A stretch of DNA of 64,000 nucleotides from Bradyrhizobium elkanii WSM2783 (GCF_000472865.1 NZ_AXAP01000041.1:404-64403), one strand, 5' to 3'; shown: positions 33,801 through 45,096, counted from the first letter of the stretch. Translations and numbers: made by a program. The notes: generated by a model from the letters alone, not told the origin.

Positions 33801-34568
33801 ATGAGCCGTCGACGCCGCATTTATGAAGGCAAGGCCAAGGTCCTTTACGAAGGTCCCGAGCCCGGAACCCTCATCCAGCACTTCAAGGACGACGCGACCG
33901 CGTTCAATGCCAAGAAACACCAGGTGATCGAGGGCAAGGGCGTCCTCAACAACCGGATTTCGGAGTACCTGTTTCAGCACCTCAATGACATCGGGGTGCC
34001 GACGCACTTCATCCGTCGCCTCAACATGCGCGAGCAATTGATTCGCGAGGTCGAGATCGTGCCGCTGGAAGTGGTGGTGCGGAACGTCGCCGCCGGCTCG
34101 CTGTCGCAGCGCCTCGGCATCGAGGAAGGTACGCAGTTGCCGCGCTCGATCATCGAATTCTACTACAAGAACGACCAGCTCAACGACCCCATGGTGTCGG
34201 AAGAGCATATCACCGCCTTCGGCTGGGCGACGCCGCAGGAGATCGACGACATCATGGCGCTCGCTATCCGCGTCAACGACTTCCTGACCGGGCTGTTTTT
34301 GGGCATCGGCATCCGCCTTGTCGACTTCAAGATGGAATGCGGGCGGCTGTTTGAGAACGAAATGATGCGGATCATCGTCGCCGACGAGATCTCGCCCGAT
34401 TCGTGCCGGCTGTGGGACATTAAGTCGAACGAGAAGCTCGACAAGGACCGTTTCCGCAGGGATCTCGGCGGGCTGCTGGAAGCCTATACCGAGGTGGCAA
34501 AGCGGCTCGGTATCCTCATGGAGAACGAGCGGCCGGCGGGCTCCGGTCCGGTGCTGGTGAAGAGCTGA
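33801..34568 (+). CDS. purC: Phosphoribosylaminoimidazole-succinocarboxamide synthase
   Basis: A 255-residue SAICAR synthetase, step 8 (bacterial numbering) of purine synthesis: joins CAIR and aspartate using ATP. Features: RRRIYEGKAKVLYEG at the N-terminus, GKGVLNNRISEYLF, the EIVPLEVVVRNVAAGS signature and LVDFKMECGR then IIVADEISPDSCRLWD. The ATG at 33801 gives the canonical start; in-frame upstream codons are not conserved. It is followed 16 bp later by purS and then purQ, the usual alphaproteobacterial order. Confidence 0.96.
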   Translation: MSRRRRIYEGKAKVLYEGPEPGTLIQHFKDDATAFNAKKHQVIEGKGVLNNRISEYLFQHLNDIGVPTHFIRRLNMREQLIREVEIVPLEVVVRNVAAGSLSQRLGIEEGTQLPRSIIEFYYKNDQLNDPMVSEEHITAFGWATPQEIDDIMALAIRVNDFLTGLFLGIGIRLVDFKMECGRLFENEMMRIIVADEISPDSCRLWDIKSNEKLDKDRFRRDLGGLLEAYTEVAKRLGILMENERPAGSGPVLVKS

Positions 34569-34584
34569 GAGGGGCTAGGTTTAA

Positions 34585-34824
34585 GTGAAGGCACGCGTCA
34601 CCGTTACGTTGAAATCCGGCATCCTCGATCCCCAAGGCAAGGCGATCGAGGGCGCCCTGAAATCGCTCGGCGTCGACGGTGTCGCCAGCGTCCGCCAGGG
34701 CAAGGTGTTCGACATCGAGCTCTCCGGCTCCGACCGCGCCAAGGCGGAAGCCGCGCTGAAGGAGGCGGCCGACAGGCTGCTCGCCAATACCGTGATCGAG
34801 AATTATCGGGTCGAACTGCTCTGA
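34585..34824 (+). CDS. purS: FGAM synthase subunit PurS
   Basis: A 79-residue small subunit of formylglycinamidine ribonucleotide synthase. The sequence KARVTVTLKSGILDPQGKAI, then LGVDGVASVRQGKVFDIEL, is diagnostic. It bridges PurL and PurQ in the three-subunit enzyme. GTG start at 34585 after GAGAGGGGC. Its stop overlaps the purQ ATG (ATGA), indicating translational coupling. Its presence agrees with the short PurL encoded at 39923. Confidence 0.96.
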   Translation: MKARVTVTLKSGILDPQGKAIEGALKSLGVDGVASVRQGKVFDIELSGSDRAKAEAALKEAADRLLANTVIENYRVELL

Positions 34825-35525
34825 TGAAATCCGCCGTCCTCGTCTTTCCCGGCATCAATCGCGAGCGCGACATGGCGCGGGCGCTCAAGCTCATCTCGGG
34901 CAAGGAGCCGGCGATGGTCTGGCATGCCGAGACCTCGCTGCCTGAAGGCACCGACCTCGTCGTGGTGCCCGGCGGCTTCTCCTATGGCGATTACTTGCGC
35001 TGCGGCGCGATTGCAGCGCGGGCGCCGATCATGAACGCGGTGCGCGACTACGCCAGCAAGGGCGGTCTCGTGCTCGGCGTCTGCAACGGCTTTCAAATCC
35101 TCTGCGAATCCGGCCTGCTGCCGGGCGTGTTGATGCGCAATGCGGGATTGAAGTTCATCTGCCACGACGTGCATCTGCGCGTCGAACGCTCCGACACGCC
35201 GTTCACCCGCGGCTACAATGCCGGCCAGGTGATCCGCGTCCCGGTCGCCCATGGCGAGGGCAATTACGAGGCGGATGAAGAGACGATCAAGCGATTGGAA
35301 GGCGAGGGACGGGTGCTCTATCGCTACTGCTCGCCGGACGGCGTGGTCGACGAGCGCCACAATATCAATGGCGCCGCGCAATCAATCGCCGGCATCGTCA
35401 ACGACGGCGGCAATGTGCTCGGCATGATGCCCCATCCGGAAAATCACGTCGAGGACATCATGAGCTGCACCGACGGCCGCGGCCTGTTTGCTGGCCTGGT
35501 CCAGCATCTGGAAAAGGCCGCGTGA
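34824..35525 (+). CDS. purQ: FGAM synthase glutaminase subunit PurQ
   Basis: A 233-residue class I glutamine amidotransferase that supplies ammonia to PurL. The oxyanion region GGFSYGDYLRCGA and the nucleophile Cys in LGVCNGFQILCESGLLPG are present. The His/Glu pair lies in MMPHPENHVED near the C-terminus. Starts at ATG 34824 overlapping the purS stop. Its own stop overlaps the GTG of a TctC-type binding protein by 4 bp. Confidence 0.96.
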   Translation: MKSAVLVFPGINRERDMARALKLISGKEPAMVWHAETSLPEGTDLVVVPGGFSYGDYLRCGAIAARAPIMNAVRDYASKGGLVLGVCNGFQILCESGLLPGVLMRNAGLKFICHDVHLRVERSDTPFTRGYNAGQVIRVPVAHGEGNYEADEETIKRLEGEGRVLYRYCSPDGVVDERHNINGAAQSIAGIVNDGGNVLGMMPHPENHVEDIMSCTDGRGLFAGLVQHLEKAA

Positions 35526-36490
35526 AGTCGGTCGTCGCGAGGTGGCTCGCGGCGATTGCGTCGCTTTGGCTTGCGACTACGGCGCACGCCCAGGATTTCC
35601 CGAAACACCCCATCACCATGATCGTGCCGTTCGCGGCCGGCGGCACCTCCGACGTGATTGCGCGCGTGGTTGCCGAGCAGATGAGCGTGGCGCTAGGGCA
35701 GCCGATCGTGATCGAGAATGTCGCGGGCGCCGGCGGCTCGACCGCGCTGTCCCGGGCCGCGCGTGCGGAGCCGGATGGCTACACGATTGCGATCGGCAAC
35801 GCCGGCACCAGCGCCGCCACCTACACGATCTATCCGAAACTGCCGTTTACACCGGACTCCTTTGTGCCGTTCGCGGTGGTCGCAAAGACCTTTGGCATCA
35901 TTGCTTTGCGCAAGGATTTTCCCGCCAAGGATCTGCAGGAGTTCATCGCTTACGCGAAGAAGAATCCCGGCAAGATCAATCTTGGCCATGCCGGCGTCGG
36001 CTCCTCGAATTACCTGATCTGCAAGAATTTTGTGAACGCCGCCGGAATCGACGTGACGCTGGTCGGCTATCGCGGCGCTGCGCCAGCGCTGACGGATGCG
36101 ATCGGCGGCCAGATCGACGGCGTTTGCGATGCGGCGGCCTCAGTGTCGCAGGCGATCAACGAGAAGCTGGTGAAGGGACTCGTGGTCGGCTCGACCGTGC
36201 GGCTTGCGACGCTGCCTGATCTGCCGACCTCGGCAGAAGCAGGCCTGCCCGAATTCGAGGCGCAGGGCTGGAACGGGTTATTCGCGCCAAAGGGTACGCC
36301 GCCCGAGATCATCGCCAAATTGAACGCCGCGGCGCGGACCGCCGTGGAGAGCGAGGCGGTGAAAAAACGCTTCACCGATCTGTCGACGGTTGCGCCCGAC
36401 GCCAACGAGCATGCGCCGGACGTGCTGCAACAGCTCGTCGCGCGCGATGTCGAGAAATACAAAAAGTTGCTCGCCGACGACCAGAAATAA
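35522..36490 (+). CDS. TctC/Bug-family periplasmic binding protein
   Basis: A 322-residue extracytoplasmic receptor of the tripartite tricarboxylate transporter family. Signal peptide about 1-23 (LATTAHAQ), then DFPKHPITMIVPFAAGGTSD, the standard start of the mature fold, VENVAGAGGS and GYRGAAPALTDAIGGQIDG. Ligands are usually carboxylates or aromatic acids; the ligand here is unknown. No TctA or TctB membrane genes are adjacent, so it is an orphan. The GTG start overlaps the purQ stop (GTGA), so it is probably translated with the purine genes, an odd pairing. Confidence 0.9.
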   Translation: MKSVVARWLAAIASLWLATTAHAQDFPKHPITMIVPFAAGGTSDVIARVVAEQMSVALGQPIVIENVAGAGGSTALSRAARAEPDGYTIAIGNAGTSAATYTIYPKLPFTPDSFVPFAVVAKTFGIIALRKDFPAKDLQEFIAYAKKNPGKINLGHAGVGSSNYLICKNFVNAAGIDVTLVGYRGAAPALTDAIGGQIDGVCDAAASVSQAINEKLVKGLVVGSTVRLATLPDLPTSAEAGLPEFEAQGWNGLFAPKGTPPEIIAKLNAAARTAVESEAVKKRFTDLSTVAPDANEHAPDVLQQLVARDVEKYKKLLADDQK

Positions 36491-36576
36491 TCGGCTCAGC
36501 ACTGCTGGCCTGAAACTTGCCCGTAACTCCCCGATCCAGGCACGGATCTTTCCGATCGTTGGGCGGGAGGAGTTTT

Positions 36577-38181
36577 ATGCTCATTCGCAAGGCTTGCTGC
36601 ACGTTCACGCTCGCCGCCGCGCTGCTTTCGTCGCATGCGGTAATGGCCGAAACCACGCTGCGCATTGGTATGACAGCATCCGATATCCCCACGGCTACGG
36701 GGCTGCCGAACAACGGCTTCGAAGGAATGCGCTTTCTCGGCTACCCGATCTTCGAGGGATTGGTGCTGTGGGATTTGACCAGGACCGACAGATTGGCCGG
36801 TTTGCGTCCGGGGCTAGCAGAGAAATGGGAACAGGATCCCGAGAACAACAAGACCTGGATCTTCCATCTGCGCCATGGCGTCAAATTCCACGACGGCACG
36901 GATTTCAATGCGGATGCCGTGATCTGGAATCTCGAGCGCTATTTCAACACGTCCAGCCCGCAATTCGAGGCCGCGAGTTCGGCGATGTCGCGAGCGCGCG
37001 TTCCCGTGATGGGCAGCTACAAGAAGATCGATGACTTCACGGTCGCCATCACCACGACCAAGCCGGCGTCCTATTTCCCCTACATGGCGGTCTATCTTCT
37101 GTTCACATCGCCGGCGTCCTTCGAAAAGGCGGGGCGGGATTGGGCCAAGGTCGCGACCTTGCCGGCCGCCGGTACCGGACCGTTCCGCATCACCAAGGTC
37201 GTGCCGCGCCAGGAGGCGGATCTCGCGCGCTGGGATGGGTATTGGGACGCGAGCAAAAGGGCGAAGGTCGACAACGTCGTGCTCATGCCGATCCCTGAAG
37301 CGAACTCGCGCTTGGCCGCGCTTCGCTCCGGTCAGGTCGACTGGATGGAGGTGCCGCCGGCCGACGGCGTCGCTTCGCTGAAATCGGCGGGCTTCACCAT
37401 CACCACCGGCTCCTATCCCCATGTCTGGCCGTGGTTCTACAATATCGGCGCGACCAACAGCCCCTTCAAGGACGTGAAAGTCCGCCAGGCCCTGAACTAT
37501 TGCATCGACCGCGATGGACTCGTTGCACTGCTGAACGGCACCGCGGAGCCTTCGGTGGGCTGGCTCAAGGCCAGCGACCCCGATTTCGGCTCGCCAGCGA
37601 ACCGCTACAAGTTCGACCCCGCCAAGGGCAAGGCGCTGCTCGCCGAGGCCGGATACACGGCGGCGAAGCCATTGTCCTTCAAGATGCTGATCTCGAATTC
37701 CGGCTCGGGCCAGATGCTGCCTTTGCCGATGAACGAATTCCTGCAGCAAAACCTGAAAGAGGCGTGCGGTGTGAACGTGGCCTTCGACGTGATCGAATGG
37801 CAGGTTCTGTTGACCGCCGCGCGGGCGACGCCGGATAGTCCCACTTTGCAGGGCGCCATGGGGCTCAATATCTCCTCGCCATCCTCCGATGCCGGCATCA
37901 TGGCGCGCTATTTCTCGTCCGAGAATTTTTCGCCGAACGGGTTCAATTTCGAGCAGTGGAAGGACCCTGAGTTCGACGATGCGCTCAAGACGATCTCGGA
38001 GGCCACCGACCCCAAGGTGATCGCGGCCGCCTATCGCAAGGCGCATGAACGCCTCGTTGACAACCCGCCCTGGCTCTACATCGTGCACGATCTCAACCCG
38101 CGCGCGATGAGCCCGAAGGTCAAGGGATTCGTCTCGCCGCAATCGTGGTTCGTTGATCTGACCCTGGTGAGCCTGCAGTAA
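36577..38181 (+). CDS. ABC transporter substrate-binding protein, peptide type (SBP_bac_5)
   Basis: A 534-residue periplasmic protein of the DppA/OppA class. Signal peptide about 1-24 ending in AVMAE. Family features: LRPGLAEKWEQDPENNKTWI, FHLRHGVKFHDGTDF, VRQALNYCIDRDGLV and the C-terminal PWLYIVHDLNP. Length is normal. GGGAGGAG before the ATG at 36577 fixes the start. No permease or ATPase genes follow, so it either is an orphan or serves a transporter elsewhere. Ligand could be a peptide or another small molecule. Confidence 0.92.
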   Translation: MLIRKACCTFTLAAALLSSHAVMAETTLRIGMTASDIPTATGLPNNGFEGMRFLGYPIFEGLVLWDLTRTDRLAGLRPGLAEKWEQDPENNKTWIFHLRHGVKFHDGTDFNADAVIWNLERYFNTSSPQFEAASSAMSRARVPVMGSYKKIDDFTVAITTTKPASYFPYMAVYLLFTSPASFEKAGRDWAKVATLPAAGTGPFRITKVVPRQEADLARWDGYWDASKRAKVDNVVLMPIPEANSRLAALRSGQVDWMEVPPADGVASLKSAGFTITTGSYPHVWPWFYNIGATNSPFKDVKVRQALNYCIDRDGLVALLNGTAEPSVGWLKASDPDFGSPANRYKFDPAKGKALLAEAGYTAAKPLSFKMLISNSGSGQMLPLPMNEFLQQNLKEACGVNVAFDVIEWQVLLTAARATPDSPTLQGAMGLNISSPSSDAGIMARYFSSENFSPNGFNFEQWKDPEFDDALKTISEATDPKVIAAAYRKAHERLVDNPPWLYIVHDLNPRAMSPKVKGFVSPQSWFVDLTLVSLQ

Positions 38182-38196
38182 AGGTTTTCGAGGCCC

Positions 38197-39210
38197 TCAG
38201 CCCCTCAGCCGCATCCGCAGCCAGTTTACGGCGAGCCTGTAACGGTCGCCCGGAACGGTCATCGCGGCTACGCCCGCCATGACGAGCACAAGCCCGAGGG
38301 CGAGGTTCGAGGGTACGGCTTCGCCGAGCAGCACCACCGACAGGCCAACGCCGATCGGGATGCGCAGGTAGCCTTGCGCATTGGTGGTCAGCGTGCCGAG
38401 GCGGGAGAGGCACATGTAGAACAGCATCAGGCCGATCGCGCTGGAGAAGATGCCCATGGTGGTGACGGCGGCGAGCGCCTGCGGCGTCGGATGCAGCGTC
38501 CAGGGATGTTCGACGACGATGGCGGCTGGCAGCAGCACGAGGCCGCCGAACAACAGCGAGCCGGCGGCAACCACCATCGGGTCGTAATCGGACAGGCGCA
38601 GACCGAAGATCGTGGCACACGCGAAGGAGATGGTGGCGAGCAGGATTGCCGTCTCGGCAAAGATCTCGCTGCCGAGGCCACCGAGCGCATCGAGGCCGAT
38701 GATGACGGCGGTGCCGGCGAGGCCAAGGATCGCCCCAGCGAGCTTCAACAGCGTCGCCGGCTCATGCCGCGTGATGGCCCAGGTGATCAGGAACGCAAAA
38801 ATCGGCGTGGTCGAGGCGAGCACCACGGTGGGAGCCGCCGCCACATATTGCTGCGCCCAGGTGATCACCAGGAACGGGACCGTCGAGTTGATGGTCTGCT
38901 GGAACGCGAAGAGCTTCCACGCCTTGGCGTCGGTCGGAATGCGAAGGCCGCGGATGCGCAGGATCACCAGGAGGAACAGCGCCGCGATCAGGGAGCGGGC
39001 GGAGATGAAGGTGATCGGCGGGATCGAGCCGAGACCGATCTTTGTCAAGGGATAAGTCGAACTCCAGCAGCAAGCGAGCGCGAGCAGCAGCGCATAATCC
39101 TGCCAGCGATGGTGCGGCCGCTTCAGCGCTGATCGTGCCGACGTCTCCACGGCAGCCGTCACGCTACCCGTCCTTGATGTGCTCTTCGGCACCTCTTGCT
39201 CCCGGCGCAT
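38197..39210 (-). CDS. EamA/DMT-family transporter
   Basis: A drug/metabolite-transporter superfamily protein of about 337 residues with ten predicted membrane helices in two EamA halves. The first half begins near LLLALACCWSSTYPLTKIGL; the second near AILLATISFACATIFGLRL. It probably exports or exchanges small metabolites. The start is uncertain: ATG 39210 is used here, a GTG at about 39192 has a better ribosome site, and a reading to 39279 is also open. It follows the thioesterase gene on the same strand and may be co-transcribed with it. Confidence 0.88.
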   Translation of the reverse strand: MRREQEVPKSTSRTGSVTAAVETSARSALKRPHHRWQDYALLLALACCWSSTYPLTKIGLGSIPPITFISARSLIAALFLLVILRIRGLRIPTDAKAWKLFAFQQTINSTVPFLVITWAQQYVAAAPTVVLASTTPIFAFLITWAITRHEPATLLKLAGAILGLAGTAVIIGLDALGGLGSEIFAETAILLATISFACATIFGLRLSDYDPMVVAAGSLLFGGLVLLPAAIVVEHPWTLHPTPQALAAVTTMGIFSSAIGLMLFYMCLSRLGTLTTNAQGYLRIPIGVGLSVVLLGEAVPSNLALGLVLVMAGVAAMTVPGDRYRLAVNWLRMRLRG

Positions 39211-39262
39211 TGGCGCGCTGGAGCCAGTCTTAGCCTGAGAGCGCAAAAAGGAAAGGCGGGAG

Positions 39263-39742
39263 CTATGCGCTGGCCTCAAGCGGCGCCTTCAGCTTCACCC
39301 GCTTGATCGTCCCGGAGAAGGTGAACAGCGAGCGCTCACCCGTTTTCAGCATGCCGCGCAGGAAGATCAGCGAACCGCCCGCGCGGGTCACTTCGCCCAT
39401 GCATTCGACCAATTCGCCCTCGCGTGCCGCGTCGAGGAATTCGCAGGAGAATGCCACCGTCACGCCCGGGCCTTCCAATTCGGCCGAGGCGATCGCGAAC
39501 AGGCAGTAATCCGCAAAGGCCATGAAGCAGCCGCCATGGACGTTGCGCATGCCGTTGAGATGCTTTTTCTCCACCCGGAACGCGCACTGCACGCGGCCGT
39601 TCTCATCCATCCGGTGCCAGAACGGGCCGATATGGCTCTCGAAACTGTCCCGGATCCAGGTGCGCCAGCCCTTGAATTCGCCGTCGGTCGCGACATGCAG
39701 GTCGGGGCGGCGGAGGAATGCAGTCTTGGAGAGGTCGTTCAC
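39263..39742 (-). CDS. PaaI-type hotdog-fold thioesterase
   Basis: A 159-residue acyl-CoA thioesterase of the PaaI/YbgC superfamily. The hotdog core runs about 45-150 and has HLNGMRNVHGGCFMAFADYC, the helix that carries the catalytic HGG-type motif, then GVTVAFSCEFLDAA. Substrate likely a medium-chain or aryl acyl-CoA; not certain. GTG start at 39742 with only a weak ribosome site. The same-strand EamA gene follows about 50 bp later. Confidence 0.9.
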   Translation of the reverse strand: MNDLSKTAFLRRPDLHVATDGEFKGWRTWIRDSFESHIGPFWHRMDENGRVQCAFRVEKKHLNGMRNVHGGCFMAFADYCLFAIASAELEGPGVTVAFSCEFLDAAREGELVECMGEVTRAGGSLIFLRGMLKTGERSLFTFSGTIKRVKLKAPLEASA

Positions 39743-39922
39743 GGTCGCAGGCTTTCAAAATTGAGTTCCGGTCCTTAAATCCGATCCTGTCCGTTTCTGC
39801 AAATTCGCAAGCCTGCGGCCAGCCGCAAAACCCGCGGCCCGCCGCCGCAAAGCTCTGGACAGGGCGGAAAAGCGCCATAAAAGGCCTTTGCCCGCACCGC
39901 CGATCTACCTAATAAGGGACCC

Positions 39923-42130
<2,208 letters not shown>

Positions 42131-42140
42131 GTTTGCTTTC

Positions 42141-42175
42141 GCAGCCCGGGTTGCGCGGCGCTCCACCCGGGCTAC
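42141..42175. repeat. Palindromic repeat (AGCCCGGGTT...ACCCGGGCT)
   Basis: CAGCCCGGGTTGCGCGGCGC, then TCCACCCGGGCTAC, folds into a short stem; related to 25365-25454 and 51305-51339. It lies between the convergent purL and acyltransferase genes and may end transcription from either. Confidence 0.75.
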
Positions 42176-42179
42176 CGCA

Positions 42180-43364
42180 TCAAAGCACGTGCTTCGCGCC
42201 CGGAATCTTCCGCAAGCCCACCGTCGCCGCCCAGCTCAGCAGCACCGTCAGCACAAACGCGATGGCCGCCTTCACGATCGCCGGCCAATTGAAATCAAAC
42301 ATCCAATATTGCAGCCAGAGCACGATCGGATAGTGCACCAGGAACATGCCATAGGCATCTGGCTGCATCGGATCGAGGATGCTCCAGCCGGATTGTTTGA
42401 ATCGCAGGAAATAGGCCAGGATCACGAACATGATGGCGACGCTGAAGGAAGCGAAGAAGAGACCGTAGGTCGCCTCATACCAGTCCGGCAGCCGCACCGG
42501 ATTGCCCAGGATTTCGCGCTTGATGTAGATCAGCCCCCACATCAGGCAATACGGAACCAGCGCCGCGACCGCCCAGCCCCAGCTACTCTTTGCAAGCCGG
42601 CCGTCTGCAGCCAGCAGACCGCGATCCAGATACATGGCGCCTATGCCTGCACCGAAAAAGAAGTAGGTCGCATAGAGCAGCACGCGGCCGTGCTGGACCG
42701 AGAACGGTCCGAACTCGAACCAGCTCCCTGCCCCAAAGTGAACGCGCCCCGGAATGTAGAGCACGGCGGTGACCGCGAGCATGACCACGAAGAACAGGGT
42801 GGGCCGTTCGCGCCCCTGCAGCGACAGGCGATTGATCGGATGGATGATTTTGGGTGACAGCAGATACGCCGCGCTCGCAACGAGGTCGAAGGCGAGCAAG
42901 ATCCAAAGAAACCAGATCGGGCCGCTCGGCCACGGCCCGACGGTGATTGTTTTCCACCAGAACTCGGAGAAGCTCAGATCCGGAGTTTGACGCAGCGCAA
43001 AGGAGTAATAGGCCAGCGGAATGAGCGTGAACCCGCAGATCACGAAGGGCAGGCCAAGCCGAACCAGGCGATCGAGCAAGTATTGCACCGGCCCCTTCCG
43101 AGACAGGCCCGGCCACACGAACAGTCCCGACAGGAAGAAGAACATCGCCATGAAGAAGCTGTCGGTGGCGAGCACGATCATGTCGAAAACGATCGAGTAC
43201 TTGGGATCGGTGTGTCCGAAATACGTGTAGGGAATCACCGAGTGGTGCAGCAGCACGACCAGCGTCAGGAACGTGCGCGTACGATCGAGCGCGGCGTTGC
43301 GCGCTTTTGCTTTCGGTGCAGCGTGAGCTTCCGCGGTCGCCATGGTATGGGAGATCGAGCTCAT
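42180..43364 (-). CDS. Acyltransferase family 3 membrane protein
   Basis: A 394-residue inner-membrane protein of the acyltransferase-3/OpgC-like family, with about ten hydrophobic segments. The first conserved block RNAALDRTRTFLTLVVLLHH starts near residue 22 and contains the family's R and HH residues; FFLSGLFVWPGL follows. Members transfer acetyl, succinyl or other acyl groups to surface glycans or lipids. No glycan-synthesis genes adjoin, so the acceptor is unknown. GAGGGGGCG precedes the ATG at 43364. Confidence 0.88.
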   Translation of the reverse strand: MSSISHTMATAEAHAAPKAKARNAALDRTRTFLTLVVLLHHSVIPYTYFGHTDPKYSIVFDMIVLATDSFFMAMFFFLSGLFVWPGLSRKGPVQYLLDRLVRLGLPFVICGFTLIPLAYYSFALRQTPDLSFSEFWWKTITVGPWPSGPIWFLWILLAFDLVASAAYLLSPKIIHPINRLSLQGRERPTLFFVVMLAVTAVLYIPGRVHFGAGSWFEFGPFSVQHGRVLLYATYFFFGAGIGAMYLDRGLLAADGRLAKSSWGWAVAALVPYCLMWGLIYIKREILGNPVRLPDWYEATYGLFFASFSVAIMFVILAYFLRFKQSGWSILDPMQPDAYGMFLVHYPIVLWLQYWMFDFNWPAIVKAAIAFVLTVLLSWAATVGLRKIPGAKHVL

Positions 43365-43536
43365 ATGCGCCCCCTCTCAGAGGTGATCGGTTGTGATGTT
43401 GCAATCCGGAACCGGATTGGGCAAGGCCCAATCGCTGCAATCCGGAAACGTCGATGTGATTGCGCGGTCGCCGAAACAACGGAACGAGGCGATTCACGGC
43501 ACGTTGGTGCGGCCGCATGCAACGCGGAGAGTTATC

Positions 43537-43902
43537 ATGCGACACAAATTGCATCTATCGGCCGTCATCGCGATGTCATTGATGACGGTGTCATCGGCCG
43601 CCTTCGCGCAAGCTCCAGGCGGCGGCGGCACCGGGGCAGCGCAGCAGGCCGGTGGCAGCACGCCTCCACCGGCGGCCACACCGACCAACCCGGGATCGGC
43701 CGGCATCTCGGCGGCGCCCGGCGGGCAGTCGAGCTCCACCACCGGAATGGGCACCGGCGGAACGTCCACCACGAATCCATCCCTGCACCAGCCAGGCACG
43801 CGCAGCACATCGCCAGGTGCAACCGGGACCGGTCTGCCGCCGAACGGCATCCCGGAAGACGATGCCATTCCGTCCGGTTCTTCCGGGTCCATCGAACGCT
43901 AG
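43537..43902 (+). CDS. Secreted Gly/Ser/Thr/Pro-rich low-complexity protein
   Basis: A 121-residue protein with a clear signal peptide (MRHKLHLSAVIAMSLMTVSS, cleavage after AFA). The mature part is almost all Gly, Ser, Thr, Pro and Ala (GGGGTGAAQQAGGSTPPP, later GMGTGGTSTTNPSL) and ends IPSGSSGSIER. It should be disordered and exported. The ATG at 43537 has GGAGAG upstream; a reading from 43393 adds non-conserved residues. Function unknown. It precedes a DUF1328 membrane gene by about 110 bp. Confidence 0.7.
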   Translation: MRHKLHLSAVIAMSLMTVSSAAFAQAPGGGGTGAAQQAGGSTPPPAATPTNPGSAGISAAPGGQSSSTTGMGTGGTSTTNPSLHQPGTRSTSPGATGTGLPPNGIPEDDAIPSGSSGSIER

Positions 43903-44011
43903 AGGAAGCTTGCAAGGTCAACTGGGGCGGCGATCAATTCGCCGCCTCACTGATTTGGAACTCGCGCCATCGCCCGAGGTTACCCCCGCGAAATAGCTGG
44001 AGAAGAGGGCG

Positions 44012-44185
44012 ATGACGTTACTGAAATGGGCGCTGATTTTTCTTGTGGTGTCGATTATAGCCGGCTTGCTCGGCTTCACCGGCATATCGGCAGCCTCCGC
44101 CGATATCGCGCGGGTATTGTTCTATATTTTTGTCGTGATCTTCCTGGTGCTCCTGATACTCGGGCTCACGATATTCAGGGCGTAG
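44012..44185 (+). CDS. DUF1328 small membrane protein
   Basis: A 57-residue inner-membrane protein of the DUF1328 (YtjA-like) family. It begins MTLLKWALIFLVVSIIAGLL, continues GFTGISAASADIARVLFYIF and ends LILGLTIFRA. Two membrane helices are separated by the conserved short GFTGI-A loop. GAAGAGGGCG precedes the ATG at 44012. Function unknown; members are often stress-induced. It is too short for many gene finders. Confidence 0.88.
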   Translation: MTLLKWALIFLVVSIIAGLLGFTGISAASADIARVLFYIFVVIFLVLLILGLTIFRA

Positions 44186-44201
44186 TATTGAGCAGCTTCG
44201 T

Positions 44202-44288
44202 CGTCATGCCCGGGCTCGTCCCGGGCATCCACGTCCTCTTGTCGGGGAGGCGGCAGCGTGGATGGCCGGGTCAGGCCCGGCCATGACG
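44202..44288. repeat. Palindromic repeat (CATGCCCGGG family)
   Basis: CGTCATGCCCGGGCTCGTCC, then CGGGCATCCACG, on the left and CGTGGATGGCCGGGTCAGGC, then CCGGCCATGACG, on the right fold as a long interrupted stem. Relatives are at 32015-32100 and 52433-52517. It lies between convergent DUF1328 and DUF427 genes. Confidence 0.8.
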
Positions 44289-44306
44289 AGACCTTGTCTT
44301 CCGCGC

Positions 44307-44666
44307 TTACGCCACTTCCTCGATCGTGACCTTGTCCGGATAGAACGCCAGGTGACCGGCGATTTCCTTCATCGCCGGGAAGGGCGTCTCATAGGTCCAG
44401 ATCGAATTCTCCAGCGTCTTGCCGTTGGCATTGATGCTGAAATAGTTCGCATCGCCCTTGTAGGGGCAATGTGTGGTCCGCTCGGTCCGGGAGAGCAGGG
44501 CCATGTTGGCGTCTTCCCGCGGGATGTACTGCACGGCAGGATAGCTTGCTTCCTTCAGGGTCAGCACATGGGTGGAGTCGGCGATGACGACGTCCCCCGC
44601 CCGGACGCGGATGCGCTTGGGATTGGGGGCAATCGTGATCGGATGGTCGGGACCTGGGAGTTTCAT
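44307..44666 (-). CDS. DUF427 protein
   Basis: A 119-residue protein of the DUF427 family. It begins MKLPGPDHPITIAPNPKRIR, followed by AGDVVIADSTHVLTLKEASY, PAVQYIPREDANM and the conserved HCPYKGDANYFSI block. Predicted compact beta barrel, cytoplasmic. No enzymatic role is established. The ATG at 44666 matches the family start; an upstream reading to 44768 is not conserved. Divergent from bolA, with a 173-bp gap. Confidence 0.9.
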   Translation of the reverse strand: MKLPGPDHPITIAPNPKRIRVRAGDVVIADSTHVLTLKEASYPAVQYIPREDANMALLSRTERTTHCPYKGDANYFSINANGKTLENSIWTYETPFPAMKEIAGHLAFYPDKVTIEEVA

Positions 44667-44839
44667 GATTCTGCGCCTTTTTTGGTCAGTTCGTTGTGAC
44701 CGAATGATGCAGCTAAAACGATTGGAAGCGGTATATAGTGGCTGATAGGATGACCTAGAAGAGCGCAATCGCTAGGTTTTGCTCCGTGTGGCCGGCCATG
44801 CCGGCTGCGATTTGAACGTCGAAATGGAGGTGTACTGGG

Positions 44840-45085
44840 ATGCCGATGGACGCCCGCGATATCGAATCCATGATCAAGGCAGCCATTCCCGATGCCGTGG
44901 TGACGATCCGCGACCTGGCCGGAGACGGCGACCATTACGCGGCAACGGTGATCTCGGAATCCTTCCGCGGCAAGTCCCGTGTCCAGCAGCACCAGATCGT
45001 CTACCAGTCGCTCAAGGGACAGATGGGCGGCATACTGCACGCATTGGCGCTGCAGACCGGGGTGCCTGGCGGGCCCGAGGCCTGA
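44840..45085 (+). CDS. bolA: BolA-family protein
   Basis: An 81-residue BolA/IbaG-type protein. Features: DIESMIKAAIPDAVVTIRDL, then GDGDHYAATVISESFRGKSR, and VQQHQIVYQSLKGQMGG, with the conserved His before V-Y. BolA partners a monothiol CGFS glutaredoxin in [2Fe-2S] trafficking and iron sensing; that partner (grxD) is 3.9 kb downstream on the same strand rather than adjacent. GGAGGTG precedes the ATG at 44840; ATG 44846 is an alternative start. Confidence 0.92.
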   Translation: MPMDARDIESMIKAAIPDAVVTIRDLAGDGDHYAATVISESFRGKSRVQQHQIVYQSLKGQMGGILHALALQTGVPGGPEA

Positions 45086-45096
45086 TCATCTCGTTA

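Noticed and set aside
36814..38142. 442-residue minus-strand ORF opposite the peptide-binding protein
   Set aside because: Antisense shadow with no start context or domain.
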